From NCBI GenBank assembly GCA_900299345.1, contig OMJM01000054.1:1-47846 (forward strand): 47,846 nt of DNA, written 5' to 3'. The DNA is from a bacterium. Its GTDB lineage: Bacteria; Fibrobacterota; Fibrobacteria; UBA11236. Of this stretch, positions 7,583 to 16,221 are shown one piece after another. Position numbers and translations under genes: made by a program. The notes under the pieces are model-generated. The model had not been told where the DNA came from. It did not search any database and worked only from the letters and a program-made list of their open reading frames with translations. Positions within the stretch are counted from its first letter, which is position 1. The number at the start of each line of letters is the position of its first letter.

Positions 7583-8320
7583 ATGCTCCTGCGCTGGTTC
7601 ACGCGACCCGTCGTTCCCGCCTTGCTGGCGTGGGGAGCATTATGCCTCATCGTGTTTTATGCCGTCAACTCGTTGATCATGCCGTGGGTCGCGGGGCGTT
7701 ATACCCAGACCACCGGGGTTCCCAAATTGGTGGGATTGAAAATGGACCAGGCCAAAGAGGTCATTAACGACAGCGGTCTCGCCATTGTGCTCGACACGGC
7801 ATCAGACTTTAGCGCGGAAATCCCGGCCGGAAAGATCATGTCCCAGTTTCCCGACGCCGGCACCACGGTGAAGACCGGGCGCCGTGTATGGGTCAAGATC
7901 AGCAGGGGTCGCCGCGCGCTGGAGGTTCCACTGTTGCGCGGGTTGTCTCTGCGGCAGGCGGAGATTTCGTTACAACAGGCGGGCCTGCGGTTGGGAGGAG
8001 TGCACTACGTCGCGAGTCCCGACGCGCCATCCGGCGCGGTGCTGGGATCATCGCCCGCTGCAAAAACCGTGGTGGAGCGTGGACGCTATGTGAGTGTGGA
8101 TGTTTCCTCCGGCGCGGATACCGCTTCACGGAGCATCCCGTCGCTGCTGGGCCTTTCGCTGTCGCAGGCGCGCAACCAGTTGCAGGCGATGGGTATCCCC
8201 GTCGGCGAAGTCATTCAACGTCCGGACGCTGGCAGCCTGCCTCAAACCGTGCTGTCGCAAACTCCCGCGCCGGGAACTCCGGTGAAAGGGGACCCGGTTG
8301 ATCTCGTGGTTTCCGAGTAA
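7583..8320 (+). CDS. Single-pass membrane protein with three PASTA domains and no kinase
   Basis: A 245-residue protein: a short cytosolic N-terminus, a membrane helix (about 11-31), then three PASTA repeats at about 40-105, 107-175 and 176-245. Each has the VP-LxGLxxxQA ... P-G-V-G-VxVxVS pattern. PASTA domains bind cell-wall muropeptides and usually follow a Ser/Thr kinase or a penicillin-binding protein. Here neither is attached and none is in the window. The open frame extends upstream to 7217, but that part lies inside the Crp/Fnr gene, and the ATG at 7583 fits the membrane anchor. It overlaps the next gene's TTG start by 23 bases. Confidence 0.85.
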   Translation: MLLRWFTRPVVPALLAWGALCLIVFYAVNSLIMPWVAGRYTQTTGVPKLVGLKMDQAKEVINDSGLAIVLDTASDFSAEIPAGKIMSQFPDAGTTVKTGRRVWVKISRGRRALEVPLLRGLSLRQAEISLQQAGLRLGGVHYVASPDAPSGAVLGSSPAAKTVVERGRYVSVDVSSGADTASRSIPSLLGLSLSQARNQLQAMGIPVGEVIQRPDAGSLPQTVLSQTPAPGTPVKGDPVDLVVSE

Positions 8321-10019
8321 GCGGCTCCTCGCCATCCTTTGTGTTTCGCTGCCGGTTGTGTGGTTGACCGGTTGTGCCGCTTCGCGCATTCAGGATTCCA
8401 CAGCCGCCTCATCTGTTTCCGGCTCCGGCAAATCCAATCCTCCGCTGGCGCACGATTTTTTTCTGCGTGCCCGCACCATGGAACTGGAGGGAAATCCCAA
8501 GGTGGCGCTGGGATACTATCGCATCGCCTTTCGCTATGATCCGGAAAACCGCGATCTTTGTTTCATGCTGCTGGATCGGTTGCGTGAAAGCGGCAAGATC
8601 GATTCGGCCATCGCCTTGGGAAAGAGTTGCCTCGCCCTCGCGGGAAAACCCGCGAGCCGTGAATACCAGTCGGTGGGGCAGGCCTACCTGCGCAAGGAGG
8701 ATGCCGTGTCCGCCGCCGAATATTATCGCGAGGCCGTGGCGCTGGACGATGACGATCGGGATGCGTTGTATGTGCTGACGGGTTTGTACGAAGGGCTCGG
8801 GGACGCGCGCTATCCGGCGGCGTTGCACAAGCTGTTGCCTCTGCTCGAGTACCCTCCACACCTCACCGACAAGTTGTTGCAGATCTTCCGGTCGCGTGGA
8901 GAGATCGACTCCATCGGCGCTCTGCTGCAAGCGGCGTGGAAAAAAACCGGACAGATCGGTTACGGCGAGGAATTGGCCTCATACTATGAGGTGCGATCGC
9001 GTTCGAAACAATTATTGGAAGTTGCGCAACAACTGTTGGAGAAAGATTCTGCCAACCGATCGTATCTGCTGTTGCGTGCGCAAGCCTTGAAGGCTTCGGG
9101 TATGCCGGATTCCGCGTTGCAGGCCTATGCCGAGCTGCTGGAAAAACATCCGAGTGATCGCGAAGCACGTTTCGCGTATGCCGGGTTGCTTCAGGAACAG
9201 GGACGTGTGGAAGAGGCCTTTCTATCTCTCAAAAAGTTGGTTCAGGATTTTCCCCAAAGCGCGCAGTATCAGTATGCGTTGGGGGTGTCCGCGTTGCAAA
9301 CCCGCAAGCCCGAAGCTCGCGCCGCGCTGGAAAAAGCAACAGACCTGGAGCCCGCCATTCCGGATTATTGGGCGCGCTGGATCTATGCCGATCTGGTGTT
9401 CGGAGAGGATTCCGTGGGCCTGTCGCGACTTTCGCATCTTCCAGATGAAGGGAATCCCGGTTGGCAGACCGATTTCTTCCGAGGTTTGGTACGGGTCATT
9501 CTTGCGCGACTGCTGGAACCGCGTGAGACTCCGGATTCGACCGCCCGTCTGGATTCGGCGCTGGCGCGGACACAACGCCGTGAGGCTGCGTTTTTATTCG
9601 GCGCGGCGTTGAAGGAAAGTCCGGGAAACCGGATGGTACTGTTCGAGCTGGGAACCGATCTCGAACGGTTGGGGCTGCGCGACAGCGCCATGGGTGTTTT
9701 CCGCCGGTTGCTGACTATCGATACGCTCAACGCCGTGGCCATGAACTATCTCGGTTATATGCTGGTGGAGGATAATCGTGATCTCGTCTATGCAGGAGCG
9801 CTCCTCGATCGCGCCCTTGCGCTAGATCCTGAAAATCCGGCGTACCTTGACTCCAAGGGTTGGTGGCATTATCGCATGGGAAATTTTCCCGCTGCGGAAG
9901 TGGAATTGAAAAAAGCACTGGAACGGATGCCTAGAGATCCGACGGTGCGGGAGCATTTGTCCATCATACGGAAACTGTTGGGCGAAAAGGAAACTGTGAA
10001 CGGAGCGGATGCACCATGA
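8298..10019 (+). CDS. TPR-repeat outer-membrane lipoprotein
   Basis: A 573-residue lipoprotein. The signal peptide ends in the lipobox LTGC (Cys26). The rest is a long series of tetratricopeptide repeats (for example ALGYYRIAFRYDPENR, DSALQAYAELLEKHPSD, AEVELKKALERMPRD). TPR lipoproteins of this size usually scaffold envelope complexes or peptidoglycan machinery. The start is TTG inside the end of the PASTA gene, with an AAAGGGG ribosome site about seven bases upstream; no ATG or GTG occurs in frame before the lipobox. Coupling with the PASTA gene and the downstream lipoprotein suggests one envelope operon. Confidence 0.83.
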   Translation: MISWFPSKRLLAILCVSLPVVWLTGCAASRIQDSTAASSVSGSGKSNPPLAHDFFLRARTMELEGNPKVALGYYRIAFRYDPENRDLCFMLLDRLRESGKIDSAIALGKSCLALAGKPASREYQSVGQAYLRKEDAVSAAEYYREAVALDDDDRDALYVLTGLYEGLGDARYPAALHKLLPLLEYPPHLTDKLLQIFRSRGEIDSIGALLQAAWKKTGQIGYGEELASYYEVRSRSKQLLEVAQQLLEKDSANRSYLLLRAQALKASGMPDSALQAYAELLEKHPSDREARFAYAGLLQEQGRVEEAFLSLKKLVQDFPQSAQYQYALGVSALQTRKPEARAALEKATDLEPAIPDYWARWIYADLVFGEDSVGLSRLSHLPDEGNPGWQTDFFRGLVRVILARLLEPRETPDSTARLDSALARTQRREAAFLFGAALKESPGNRMVLFELGTDLERLGLRDSAMGVFRRLLTIDTLNAVAMNYLGYMLVEDNRDLVYAGALLDRALALDPENPAYLDSKGWWHYRMGNFPAAEVELKKALERMPRDPTVREHLSIIRKLLGEKETVNGADAP

Positions 10020-10750
10020 TATTGCGAAAAGCGTTGTGCGCGTGCGGCTTGCTTTTGATGGCATGCGCTCCGACCCGAGATCCTTATGGACTGGCGTTGC
10101 GGCAAAATCCCGAGCAGGTTCCATCGGCGGTTCCGGATTCGTTGCGCGCGGATCTTGGTATCACGCCACGAAAAAAAGGAGCCCCGTCCTTTGGGGCGCG
10201 CTTCTACGCCAGACCTCATCAACAATACCGCATGGACGCGTTGGGATTGACCTCCATCGCCGCGTCATTCTTATGGGATCGCGGCCAATGGGCCCTGGTG
10301 TTGCACGACAAGCGGGAGGTATGGACAGGGAAGGGCGATACGTTGGATGTGAAAGACATGCCGGTGCGCTTGCCCGGCGTTCATGCTTTGCTGGGATTTC
10401 TTTGGGGCGATCCGCTGCCAGATTTTCGCGACAGGGATTCCGGTTCTGGCGCATGGAGCGGGGATACCTTGCATTGGAGTGCTCATGGCACCGCGTGGAA
10501 AGCCATTTTCGATCCCAATGGACTTTGCCTCAGTGTCCGTTCGTCATCTCTTGAAATCGCCTATCGCGGCCATCGGAAATTTGGAACCCGTATTCTTCCG
10601 CAAGACGTCGAAGTGTTTGCTAAAGGCGAGTCGTTGTTGCTTCTGCGGGTGAACGGGATCGAAGATGTTCCGAGTTGGTCCAGAAATCCTTTTGTTTTGA
10701 AGATTCCGGAAGGGTACGAGCATCGCAGTATGGATGATTCCCTCAATTAG
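10016..10750 (+). CDS. Lipoprotein, possibly LolB/DUF4292-like
   Basis: A 244-residue lipoprotein with Cys17 in the motif LLMAC. After a proline-rich linker the mature protein forms many short beta strands (ASFLWDRGQWALVLHDKREVW, GDTLHWSAHGTAWKAIF) ending with FVLKIPEGYE. This is a half-barrel pattern as in the LolB/DUF4292 outer-membrane lipoproteins that handle other lipoproteins. The family assignment is by shape only and is tentative. It overlaps the TPR lipoprotein gene by ATGA and is the last gene of the run beginning at 5566. Confidence 0.7.
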   Translation: MILRKALCACGLLLMACAPTRDPYGLALRQNPEQVPSAVPDSLRADLGITPRKKGAPSFGARFYARPHQQYRMDALGLTSIAASFLWDRGQWALVLHDKREVWTGKGDTLDVKDMPVRLPGVHALLGFLWGDPLPDFRDRDSGSGAWSGDTLHWSAHGTAWKAIFDPNGLCLSVRSSSLEIAYRGHRKFGTRILPQDVEVFAKGESLLLLRVNGIEDVPSWSRNPFVLKIPEGYEHRSMDDSLN

Positions 10751-10783
10751 TCCGCGCCTGTCAAAAAGGCAGTAATAAGAACG

Positions 10784-10811
10784 TTACACGGTGTGTGGGA
10801 GGGCGTAGATT
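10784..10811 (+). promoter_or_regulatory. Sigma-70-like promoter for the DUF465 gene
   Basis: TTACAC (10784-10789) and TAGATT (10806-10811) are separated by 16 bases and lie 22 bases before the ATG at 10834. The rest of the 83-base gap contains nothing else clear. Confidence 0.4.
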
Positions 10812-10833
10812 GGGAAGCAGCAAAGGAGCCCCC

Positions 10834-11073
10834 ATGGAAGTTGAACACCATCATCTGCATCACGAGTTCCCGCAATATTCCGATAAGATTCATCAGCTCA
10901 AGGTTTCGGACGCGCAGTTTGCCAAACTTTTCGAGGAATATCACGACAGGGATCGGGAGATCCGCAGGGCCGAACAAGGCGTCGAACATCTTGGAGACGC
11001 AAAGCTTGAAGAGTTGAAGCTGCGCCGGGTGCATCTCAAAGATCAGTTATTTCACCGGTTGCAGGCGGCCTGA
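10834..11073 (+). CDS. DUF465 (YdcH-like) small protein
   Basis: A 79-residue, highly charged, helical protein of the YdcH/DUF465 family. Its conserved core HHEFPQYSDKIHQLKVSD, FAKLFEEYHDRDREIRR and RRVHLKDQLFHRL is intact. Family members are cytosolic helical hairpins of unknown function. An AAAGGAG ribosome site lies seven bases before this ATG, so the upstream in-frame ATG at 10795 was not used. Its TGA stop forms a small palindrome with the stop of the converging oxidoreductase gene. Confidence 0.88.
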   Translation: MEVEHHHLHHEFPQYSDKIHQLKVSDAQFAKLFEEYHDRDREIRRAEQGVEHLGDAKLEELKLRRVHLKDQLFHRLQAA

Positions 11074-11086
11074 TCCTGTCGGATCA
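11071..11086. terminator. Palindrome made of two convergent stop codons, possible weak terminator
   Basis: TGATCC (11071-11076) and GGATCA (11081-11086) pair around a four-base loop. The TGA of the DUF465 gene and the TGA of the minus-strand oxidoreductase are the outer ends of the stem. No T-tract follows on either strand, so termination is uncertain. Confidence 0.35.
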
Positions 11087-12160
11087 CGTCAACTCGACCA
11101 CGCCACCGTTGCGCCACGACTGATCCGCCGCCAGCACGATGCGCAGGCTGTTCAGGGCGCTTTGGTGGTGAGAGGACAGATCGAGATTCTCGCAGATGGC
11201 GCGTAGAAAGAAGGCCTGTTCGCGATCGCAGAGATCCTGATGAGACGGCTCGTCCGTCATGTTGACCCTCTCATCGTTGCGCTGGAACATCCCCTGTGCA
11301 TCGCGGCCGGAGCGATGCACCAGCAAAGTGGACAGGCGTGTGTGATCGTCGATATCTGAGCTGGCGCCGTCTTTCTTGCGCGTCTCCTGTATCATACTCA
11401 CGCTGCCCTTTGGCCCGATTAAGTCCTTGATGAAGTGCGCTTCTTCGCTCATCATCGGCCCCCATCCGGCCTCATACCAGCCCACGGAGCCGTCATCGAA
11501 AATCACGTGCAGATTTCCGTAGTTGTACATGTCCTTGTGGATTTCGTCCGACAGCCGTGCGCCAATGGTGTGCACGCGGATCGGCTTGGCGCCTGTCACC
11601 TGACACATGAGATCCACGTAGTGCACCCCGCAATCCACGATGGGGGAGCAGGAATCCATGAGGCGCTTGTGGGTTTCCCACTCCGGTCCCGCGCTTTGCT
11701 GGTTCAGGTTCATGCGCATCACGAGCGGCTTTCCCAAAACTTTTCCGATCTCCAGAAACTTGGCGACAGCAGGGTGATGATGCAGGATGTATCCCACCAC
11801 CAATTTGCGGCCGGTCTTGCGAGCGGTAGCCACCACGCGCTCCGCGTCCGCGTTATTCTCGGCTAGGGGTTTTTCCAGAAAGACATGCGCCCCAGCGTTC
11901 ATGGCCGCGATGGCGTATTGGGCATGGGTGTCAGGATAGGTGTTGATGGACACGGCGTCAGGACGGGTTTCCTTCAGAGCCGCGGCGAAATCACTGAAAA
12001 GTGGAATGGAACCACCCAGTTCGCGGGCCAGTTCCTCCCGGCTTCCATCGCCCCGGCTGACGAGTCCCACGATTTGAAAATCCTTCAGTTTGTGATAGGC
12101 CCTAGCATGGGATTTTCCCATGTGGCCGCAGCCCACCACCAGCACCTTGACGGGAGTCAT
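11084..12160 (-). CDS. Gfo/Idh/MocA-family NAD(P)-dependent sugar oxidoreductase
   Basis: A 358-residue oxidoreductase. The N-terminal Rossmann domain begins VKVLVVGCGHMGKSHARAY (GxGxxG), and the family's EKP motif (HVFLEKPLAENNADAE) is present near residue 97. The C-terminal alpha/beta domain contains the conserved DCGVHYVDLM segment with catalytic-type Asp and His. The family oxidises or reduces sugars and inositols; several members interconvert glycosides and 3-keto-glycosides. It stands divergent from the outer-membrane protein/DUF1080 unit, which supports a keto-sugar role. In-frame starts exist at 12175 and 12220 (GTG). ATG 12160 was preferred because the GxGxxG loop follows at the usual distance and an AGG precedes it. 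No signal peptide is visible, so it is probably cytosolic. Confidence 0.88.
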   Translation of the reverse strand: MTPVKVLVVGCGHMGKSHARAYHKLKDFQIVGLVSRGDGSREELARELGGSIPLFSDFAAALKETRPDAVSINTYPDTHAQYAIAAMNAGAHVFLEKPLAENNADAERVVATARKTGRKLVVGYILHHHPAVAKFLEIGKVLGKPLVMRMNLNQQSAGPEWETHKRLMDSCSPIVDCGVHYVDLMCQVTGAKPIRVHTIGARLSDEIHKDMYNYGNLHVIFDDGSVGWYEAGWGPMMSEEAHFIKDLIGPKGSVSMIQETRKKDGASSDIDDHTRLSTLLVHRSGRDAQGMFQRNDERVNMTDEPSHQDLCDREQAFFLRAICENLDLSSHHQSALNSLRIVLAADQSWRNGGVVELT

Positions 12161-12252
12161 CGAATGCGCCTGCATTCTGGAAAAAATGCTTTCATGGGGC
12201 GGGAAATTAGGTTTAAACACAAATTTTGGCGGGGAAAAACCGTGAACCGCTG

Positions 12253-12267
12253 TATTATTAGACCCAT
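12253..12267 (+). promoter_or_regulatory. Promoter -10 and TTAGACCCAT motif of the plus-strand glycoside unit
   Basis: TATTAT (12253-12258) overlaps TTAGACCCAT (12258-12267), about 21 bases upstream of the TTG start. The same ten bases occur at 26898-26907 on the minus strand before the first gene of the opposing unit. This makes them a candidate shared start-site or regulator motif. No convincing -35 box is seen. Confidence 0.45.
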
Positions 12268-12288
12268 AAATTTCACCGGGGGACAGAG

Positions 12289-13851
12289 TTGAAATCTCGC
12301 TGGATCGGTGTTCTTGCCCTGCTGGCCGTTTCCATTCATGCGGATGAGGATCGAGTCAAGTTGCTTCCGCTGAAGTCGGGGGCATCGTTGTACTTCGGGC
12401 AGATGTTCAACATCCGGGATTCGTTGCAGGACGCGCAGAACTTCAATCCCACGGTGACCCTGCCCATGACCAGCCTGTGGATGGTGCAGGAGGCTGTGGC
12501 CAACGAGCGCTTGCGATTCAGTCTCGGGATCGCGGGAACTTTTTGGTATCCGTTTCCAGAGGACAAGTCTGTAGGATGGACCAGCTTTCGCACGGGTGGC
12601 GTCGCGATTTGGCAAGCGATGGGTACCTATTCCTTCGGTAATCTGGAAAAACCATGGCTGCAGATTAGCGTCGGACAACAGAACTACAAATACAACCCGC
12701 AGGCTAAAAATTTTGGTGAGTACCTGTTTCGTTCCGAAGCCTATCCCACCACGGTTCGCACCGGGGATTGGAGCGCCATCGACAACGCCGCCACGGGAAT
12801 CTGGGGCGTGGCCTTCAAGGGTTCCTTTCTTGACGGTTTGCTCAAGAACGATTTTCTGGTGACACTGGCGAATGAACGTGCGCCGTTGCACGACATCTCC
12901 TTCACCAACATCACCAGCTTGAACTTCAAGGATATCTTCCAAATCGGTGGAGGCATCACGCTAAGCCGTTACATCCAGGTTGATCCCAAAAAGAGCCGTC
13001 CCGAATTCGCCGAGACCGGCTGGTTTACATGGACGGCTGAGGATCAACAGGAGTTGCGTGACTACATCCAGGCGAAGCTGGTTCAGAACCCGAATTTTCT
13101 GGCGGGCAATGATGATTTCACCCGCAAGCTTATCGTGAAGAACTCTCAGGGAGTGGATTCGGTGGCCACTGTTGTTGATACGGCGTTGGTGGTGGGGCAA
13201 GATTACTGGGCCGCCTCCAAACGGCCGCTGGTCATGTTTCTCGCCGACTCCGCGAAGAAAGCCGATATTCAGTATGTCGACACCAAAACCATCTTCCTCA
13301 TGGGACGCGCCTCTTTCGATCCCAAGCCCCTCGTAGGCGGATTGCGGGGCGTGCTCGGTCCTTCCGACCTCGTCCTGTACGGGGAAATAAGTGTTCTGGG
13401 GTTGGACAACTATCCTGTGTACTACCGGAAAATCTCGGAAAGAATGCCCATGATGGCTGGATTTTATCTGCCGACGTTCCGGTATCTCGACTTTCTGACG
13501 ATAGAGATGGAGTACTTCAAAAATCCGCACATGAACTCGGATTATATCGTGGCTTTCTTCCGGCAACCGCGACCCAAATCTCCCAATGGCACCCAACCTG
13601 AAAATCCTTCCATCGGCGATCCGTTTTATGACAATATCGGCTTTTCCGATCAATACGGAGCGCATCATACCGAGGATGATTTCAAGTGGACGATTACAGG
13701 GCAGAAATCATTCGGCCCGTTGAGCGTGGCATTCCAGTGCGGTACAGATCACTTCCGTCCGTTGACCGGGACCTTTCACCCTTCCTATACCGAGGCGGCC
13801 ACCACCGACGATGCATGGTATTACATGCTGCGGCTGATGGTGAATATCTAA
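12289..13851 (+). CDS. Outer-membrane beta-barrel protein, paralogue A of a four-member local family
   Basis: A 520-residue exported protein (signal peptide 1-18, cut near IHA-D). It shares blocks with the three proteins at 19266-23813: YKYNPxAxNxGEYLFR-x-AYPTT (here 133-155), PVYYRKISERMP (about 375-386), an EYFKNPHMN block, and a C-terminal WTITGQKSFGPLSVAFQCGTDH segment ending in an aromatic strand. Regular amphipathic strands and the size fit a porin-like barrel or substrate channel. No database family is recognised. It is the most divergent copy. The start is TTG with a GGGGGA ribosome site. It heads a unit with DUF1080, cytochrome and MFS genes, so a role in sugar entry is inferred. Confidence 0.75.
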   Translation: MKSRWIGVLALLAVSIHADEDRVKLLPLKSGASLYFGQMFNIRDSLQDAQNFNPTVTLPMTSLWMVQEAVANERLRFSLGIAGTFWYPFPEDKSVGWTSFRTGGVAIWQAMGTYSFGNLEKPWLQISVGQQNYKYNPQAKNFGEYLFRSEAYPTTVRTGDWSAIDNAATGIWGVAFKGSFLDGLLKNDFLVTLANERAPLHDISFTNITSLNFKDIFQIGGGITLSRYIQVDPKKSRPEFAETGWFTWTAEDQQELRDYIQAKLVQNPNFLAGNDDFTRKLIVKNSQGVDSVATVVDTALVVGQDYWAASKRPLVMFLADSAKKADIQYVDTKTIFLMGRASFDPKPLVGGLRGVLGPSDLVLYGEISVLGLDNYPVYYRKISERMPMMAGFYLPTFRYLDFLTIEMEYFKNPHMNSDYIVAFFRQPRPKSPNGTQPENPSIGDPFYDNIGFSDQYGAHHTEDDFKWTITGQKSFGPLSVAFQCGTDHFRPLTGTFHPSYTEAATTDDAWYYMLRLMVNI

Positions 13852-13863
13852 AGGAGCGAATAT

Positions 13864-14919
13864 ATGCGCAACATACTCCCGAAATCCCTGTTACTGCTAG
13901 GTTTTCCCGTGGCATTGTCCCTGGGAACGACGAATTGGAAACCTTTGTTCAACGGCACCACGTTCGCCGGATGGCATTTCGCCGGCGATCAGACTTACTG
14001 GACCATCGATGCTGCGGATAGCGCCATCGTGGGTTATTCTGCGACCGTGGCGACGCCCTACACCATGGTTTTCTCCGACTCCGCCACCTGGGATCAATTC
14101 ACGGTCAAGTACTCCTACCGCCTTAAAGCGGGGTGCAGCGGCTTTTTCTTTCGCGCCGTGGAAAACAACACCGCTGAACGCGTTGCGGGAGTGCAGGTCG
14201 AGGCCAAGTTCGCCAGCGGAAAACAGTCCGAGGTGGGTTCCCTTTACGATCACCCCTCCCCGGGCTGGGTGGTGCAGCATTCGCAAACCTACAGCGATCG
14301 CATTGCCCGGACTCCGAGCACTGTTTATCAAGACGTGATCCTCACCGTCAAGCGGCCCTATGTGTATGTGAACGTGAACGGTTATCAGGCCGTGGGCGAA
14401 ACCGATTTGACGGAATTGAATCTGGGGGGGAAAGCCGCATGGAATTACACCAGCTCTCCCATCATTGTAAACCCCGGAAAATTCGGATTGCAGATTCACG
14501 CCGGACAGCTTCCCATGGACGTGCGTTTCAAGAACATTGCACTGCTGGAAGGTTGCGGTGATTCCACCTCTGCGCGCTACGACGGAAAATTCGTCCCGGG
14601 TCTGACGAAGCAGCCAGCCGTGTACAAGGACAATGGCACATGCGCCGGTGGTTCTCCCATCAGTTCCTCAGAATCAAATCATGACGCCTCGCGCTATATT
14701 GGTGCGGCCACAAGAAGCGGAAACGAACTCGTGCTGCCAGTGCTGCAAGCGGGTGCGCGTCAACTGGAGGTGTCCTCTTTGCGGGGACAAGTCCTGTTTT
14801 CCGTCCTGAATCCCGTGGCCAAGGAATACCGCATTCCCGTTTCCGCCGCTCCGGCCGTTTACGTGGCAAGGCTTCAAACCGGGTCGGCCTCGGTTGTCCG
14901 CAAGATCGCCGTTCCTTAA
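13864..14919 (+). CDS. Secreted DUF1080 (3-keto-disaccharide hydrolase-like) protein with C-terminal sorting tail
   Basis: A 351-residue protein with a signal peptide (about 1-20). The DUF1080 jelly roll (about 23-225) starts with the signature WKPLFNGTTFAGWHF and contains GCSGFFFRAVE and VQVEAKF. It ends in the NPGKFGLQIHAG and VRFKNIALL strands. The family includes enzymes that hydrolyse 3-keto-disaccharides. The last 80 residues form an Ig-like tail (LEVSSLRGQVLFSV ... VYVARLQTG) like T9SS sorting domains, so it is probably surface-bound. It follows the outer-membrane protein gene after 12 bases with an AAAGGAG ribosome site. The catalytic residues of this family cannot be verified by eye. 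Confidence 0.85.
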   Translation: MRNILPKSLLLLGFPVALSLGTTNWKPLFNGTTFAGWHFAGDQTYWTIDAADSAIVGYSATVATPYTMVFSDSATWDQFTVKYSYRLKAGCSGFFFRAVENNTAERVAGVQVEAKFASGKQSEVGSLYDHPSPGWVVQHSQTYSDRIARTPSTVYQDVILTVKRPYVYVNVNGYQAVGETDLTELNLGGKAAWNYTSSPIIVNPGKFGLQIHAGQLPMDVRFKNIALLEGCGDSTSARYDGKFVPGLTKQPAVYKDNGTCAGGSPISSSESNHDASRYIGAATRSGNELVLPVLQAGARQLEVSSLRGQVLFSVLNPVAKEYRIPVSAAPAVYVARLQTGSASVVRKIAVP

Positions 14920-16189
14920 GCGCGGCCTGCTGTTCGCGTTGCCGTTCCTCCTGGTGGCAGGATGCAAATCCGGCCATGAAGCGGCGCACAAGGCCGTAAC
15001 ACCGTCTTCCAGTATTCCGCAAACAGCCGTTCCTTTTCACGCCGCACCGCTTGATTCCATTCCGCCGAAGGTTCCGCCTCTGGAAAAGTCAGAGTGGTTG
15101 CAACATCATTTCGCATGGTATGTGCCCGCCCAGGGTCCGGCCCCCAAGGATTGGCCGGAAATCGAAAAGGACATCCGTCCCGAAGCCTGCGGGACGTGCC
15201 ACACCCAGCAATACAAGGATTGGAAACAAAGTTTTCATCACCGCGCCATGGGGCCCGGCGTGCTAGGCCAGTTGCTTGACATGGAACTAGACGAACCGAC
15301 GCTCTCCATCAGTTGCCAGCGATGTCACGCACCTTTGGCCGAGCAGATTCCTTATCTGAAAAAGGGAATTCACAATCCGGATTATCGTGAAGGATTCCGC
15401 GACGACGGATTGGTGTGCGCCGCCTGTCATGTCCGCAATCACATTCGCCACGGGCCTGACCTCGGAATCAAACCGGATCCGAAAGGACCGCATTCTGGAT
15501 TTGTGGTGCGACCGGAATACCTGAATCCCGCCTTTTGCGCAGCCTGCCATGATTTCGAACCAGGCGGCGGTGTGCATGGAAAGATGTTACTCGAAACCGC
15601 AGAGGAGTGGCGACGCACGGATTTCGCCGCGGAAGGAAAAACCTGCCAGAGTTGTCACATGCCCGAGGGACGACATTTGTGGAAGGGTATTCACGACACG
15701 GCCATGGTGCGCTCGGCCGTTTCCGTTGAAGCGGGTTTGACGGATGACAAGGAGGGCTTGCATGGCAGGCTTGCGCTCACCAACGTCGGCGCTGGACACC
15801 GGTTGCCGACCTATAACGTTCCGCATATCGTCCTGATTTGGGAGCAGCTCGATCCATCAGGCTCCGCATTACCCGGAACGCGGGTTGAGGGAACCATCGC
15901 CCGCTGGGTGACGGAAGAGGTGGACAAGGAGTTCTTTGATACGCGGCTAATGCCAGGGCAATCTTTCGTGCTTCAGTACGGCAAGCCCGCCGATCCATTG
16001 GCGGCGAAAGTGGTGGCCCGGGTGGAGGTATGGCCGGATGAGGCATATCGGCGGTATTTCGAACGCATGCTGAAAACTCCGGAATTAACGCCGGGTACAC
16101 CCGAGGGTCTGGAAAAAATTCAAAAAGCCCGCGATGCCGCGCTGGCTTCCCGCTATGTTTTGTGGCGGCAGGAATTTCCACTGAAGTAG
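14894..16189 (+). CDS. Pentahaem c-type cytochrome lipoprotein
   Basis: A 431-residue lipoprotein (lipobox LVAGC, Cys24). It has five CxxCH haem sites at residues 99-103, 141-145, 175-179, 215-219 and 251-255, with spacing like cytochrome c554-type multihaem proteins. Several extra histidines (QSFHHRAMG, NHIRHG) could be distal ligands. The C-terminal 170 residues are a haem-free beta-rich domain beginning GRLALTNVGAGHRLPTYN. It should carry electrons across the periplasm, for example from a sugar dehydrogenase. TTG at 14894 is the only start that leaves a full signal peptide, and it overlaps the DUF1080 gene by 26 bases. Confidence 0.9.
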   Translation: MSARSPFLKRGLLFALPFLLVAGCKSGHEAAHKAVTPSSSIPQTAVPFHAAPLDSIPPKVPPLEKSEWLQHHFAWYVPAQGPAPKDWPEIEKDIRPEACGTCHTQQYKDWKQSFHHRAMGPGVLGQLLDMELDEPTLSISCQRCHAPLAEQIPYLKKGIHNPDYREGFRDDGLVCAACHVRNHIRHGPDLGIKPDPKGPHSGFVVRPEYLNPAFCAACHDFEPGGGVHGKMLLETAEEWRRTDFAAEGKTCQSCHMPEGRHLWKGIHDTAMVRSAVSVEAGLTDDKEGLHGRLALTNVGAGHRLPTYNVPHIVLIWEQLDPSGSALPGTRVEGTIARWVTEEVDKEFFDTRLMPGQSFVLQYGKPADPLAAKVVARVEVWPDEAYRRYFERMLKTPELTPGTPEGLEKIQKARDAALASRYVLWRQEFPLK

Positions 16190-16221
16190 GGTTAACCCAC
16201 TTTCTAAAAAAGGTGTCGCAT

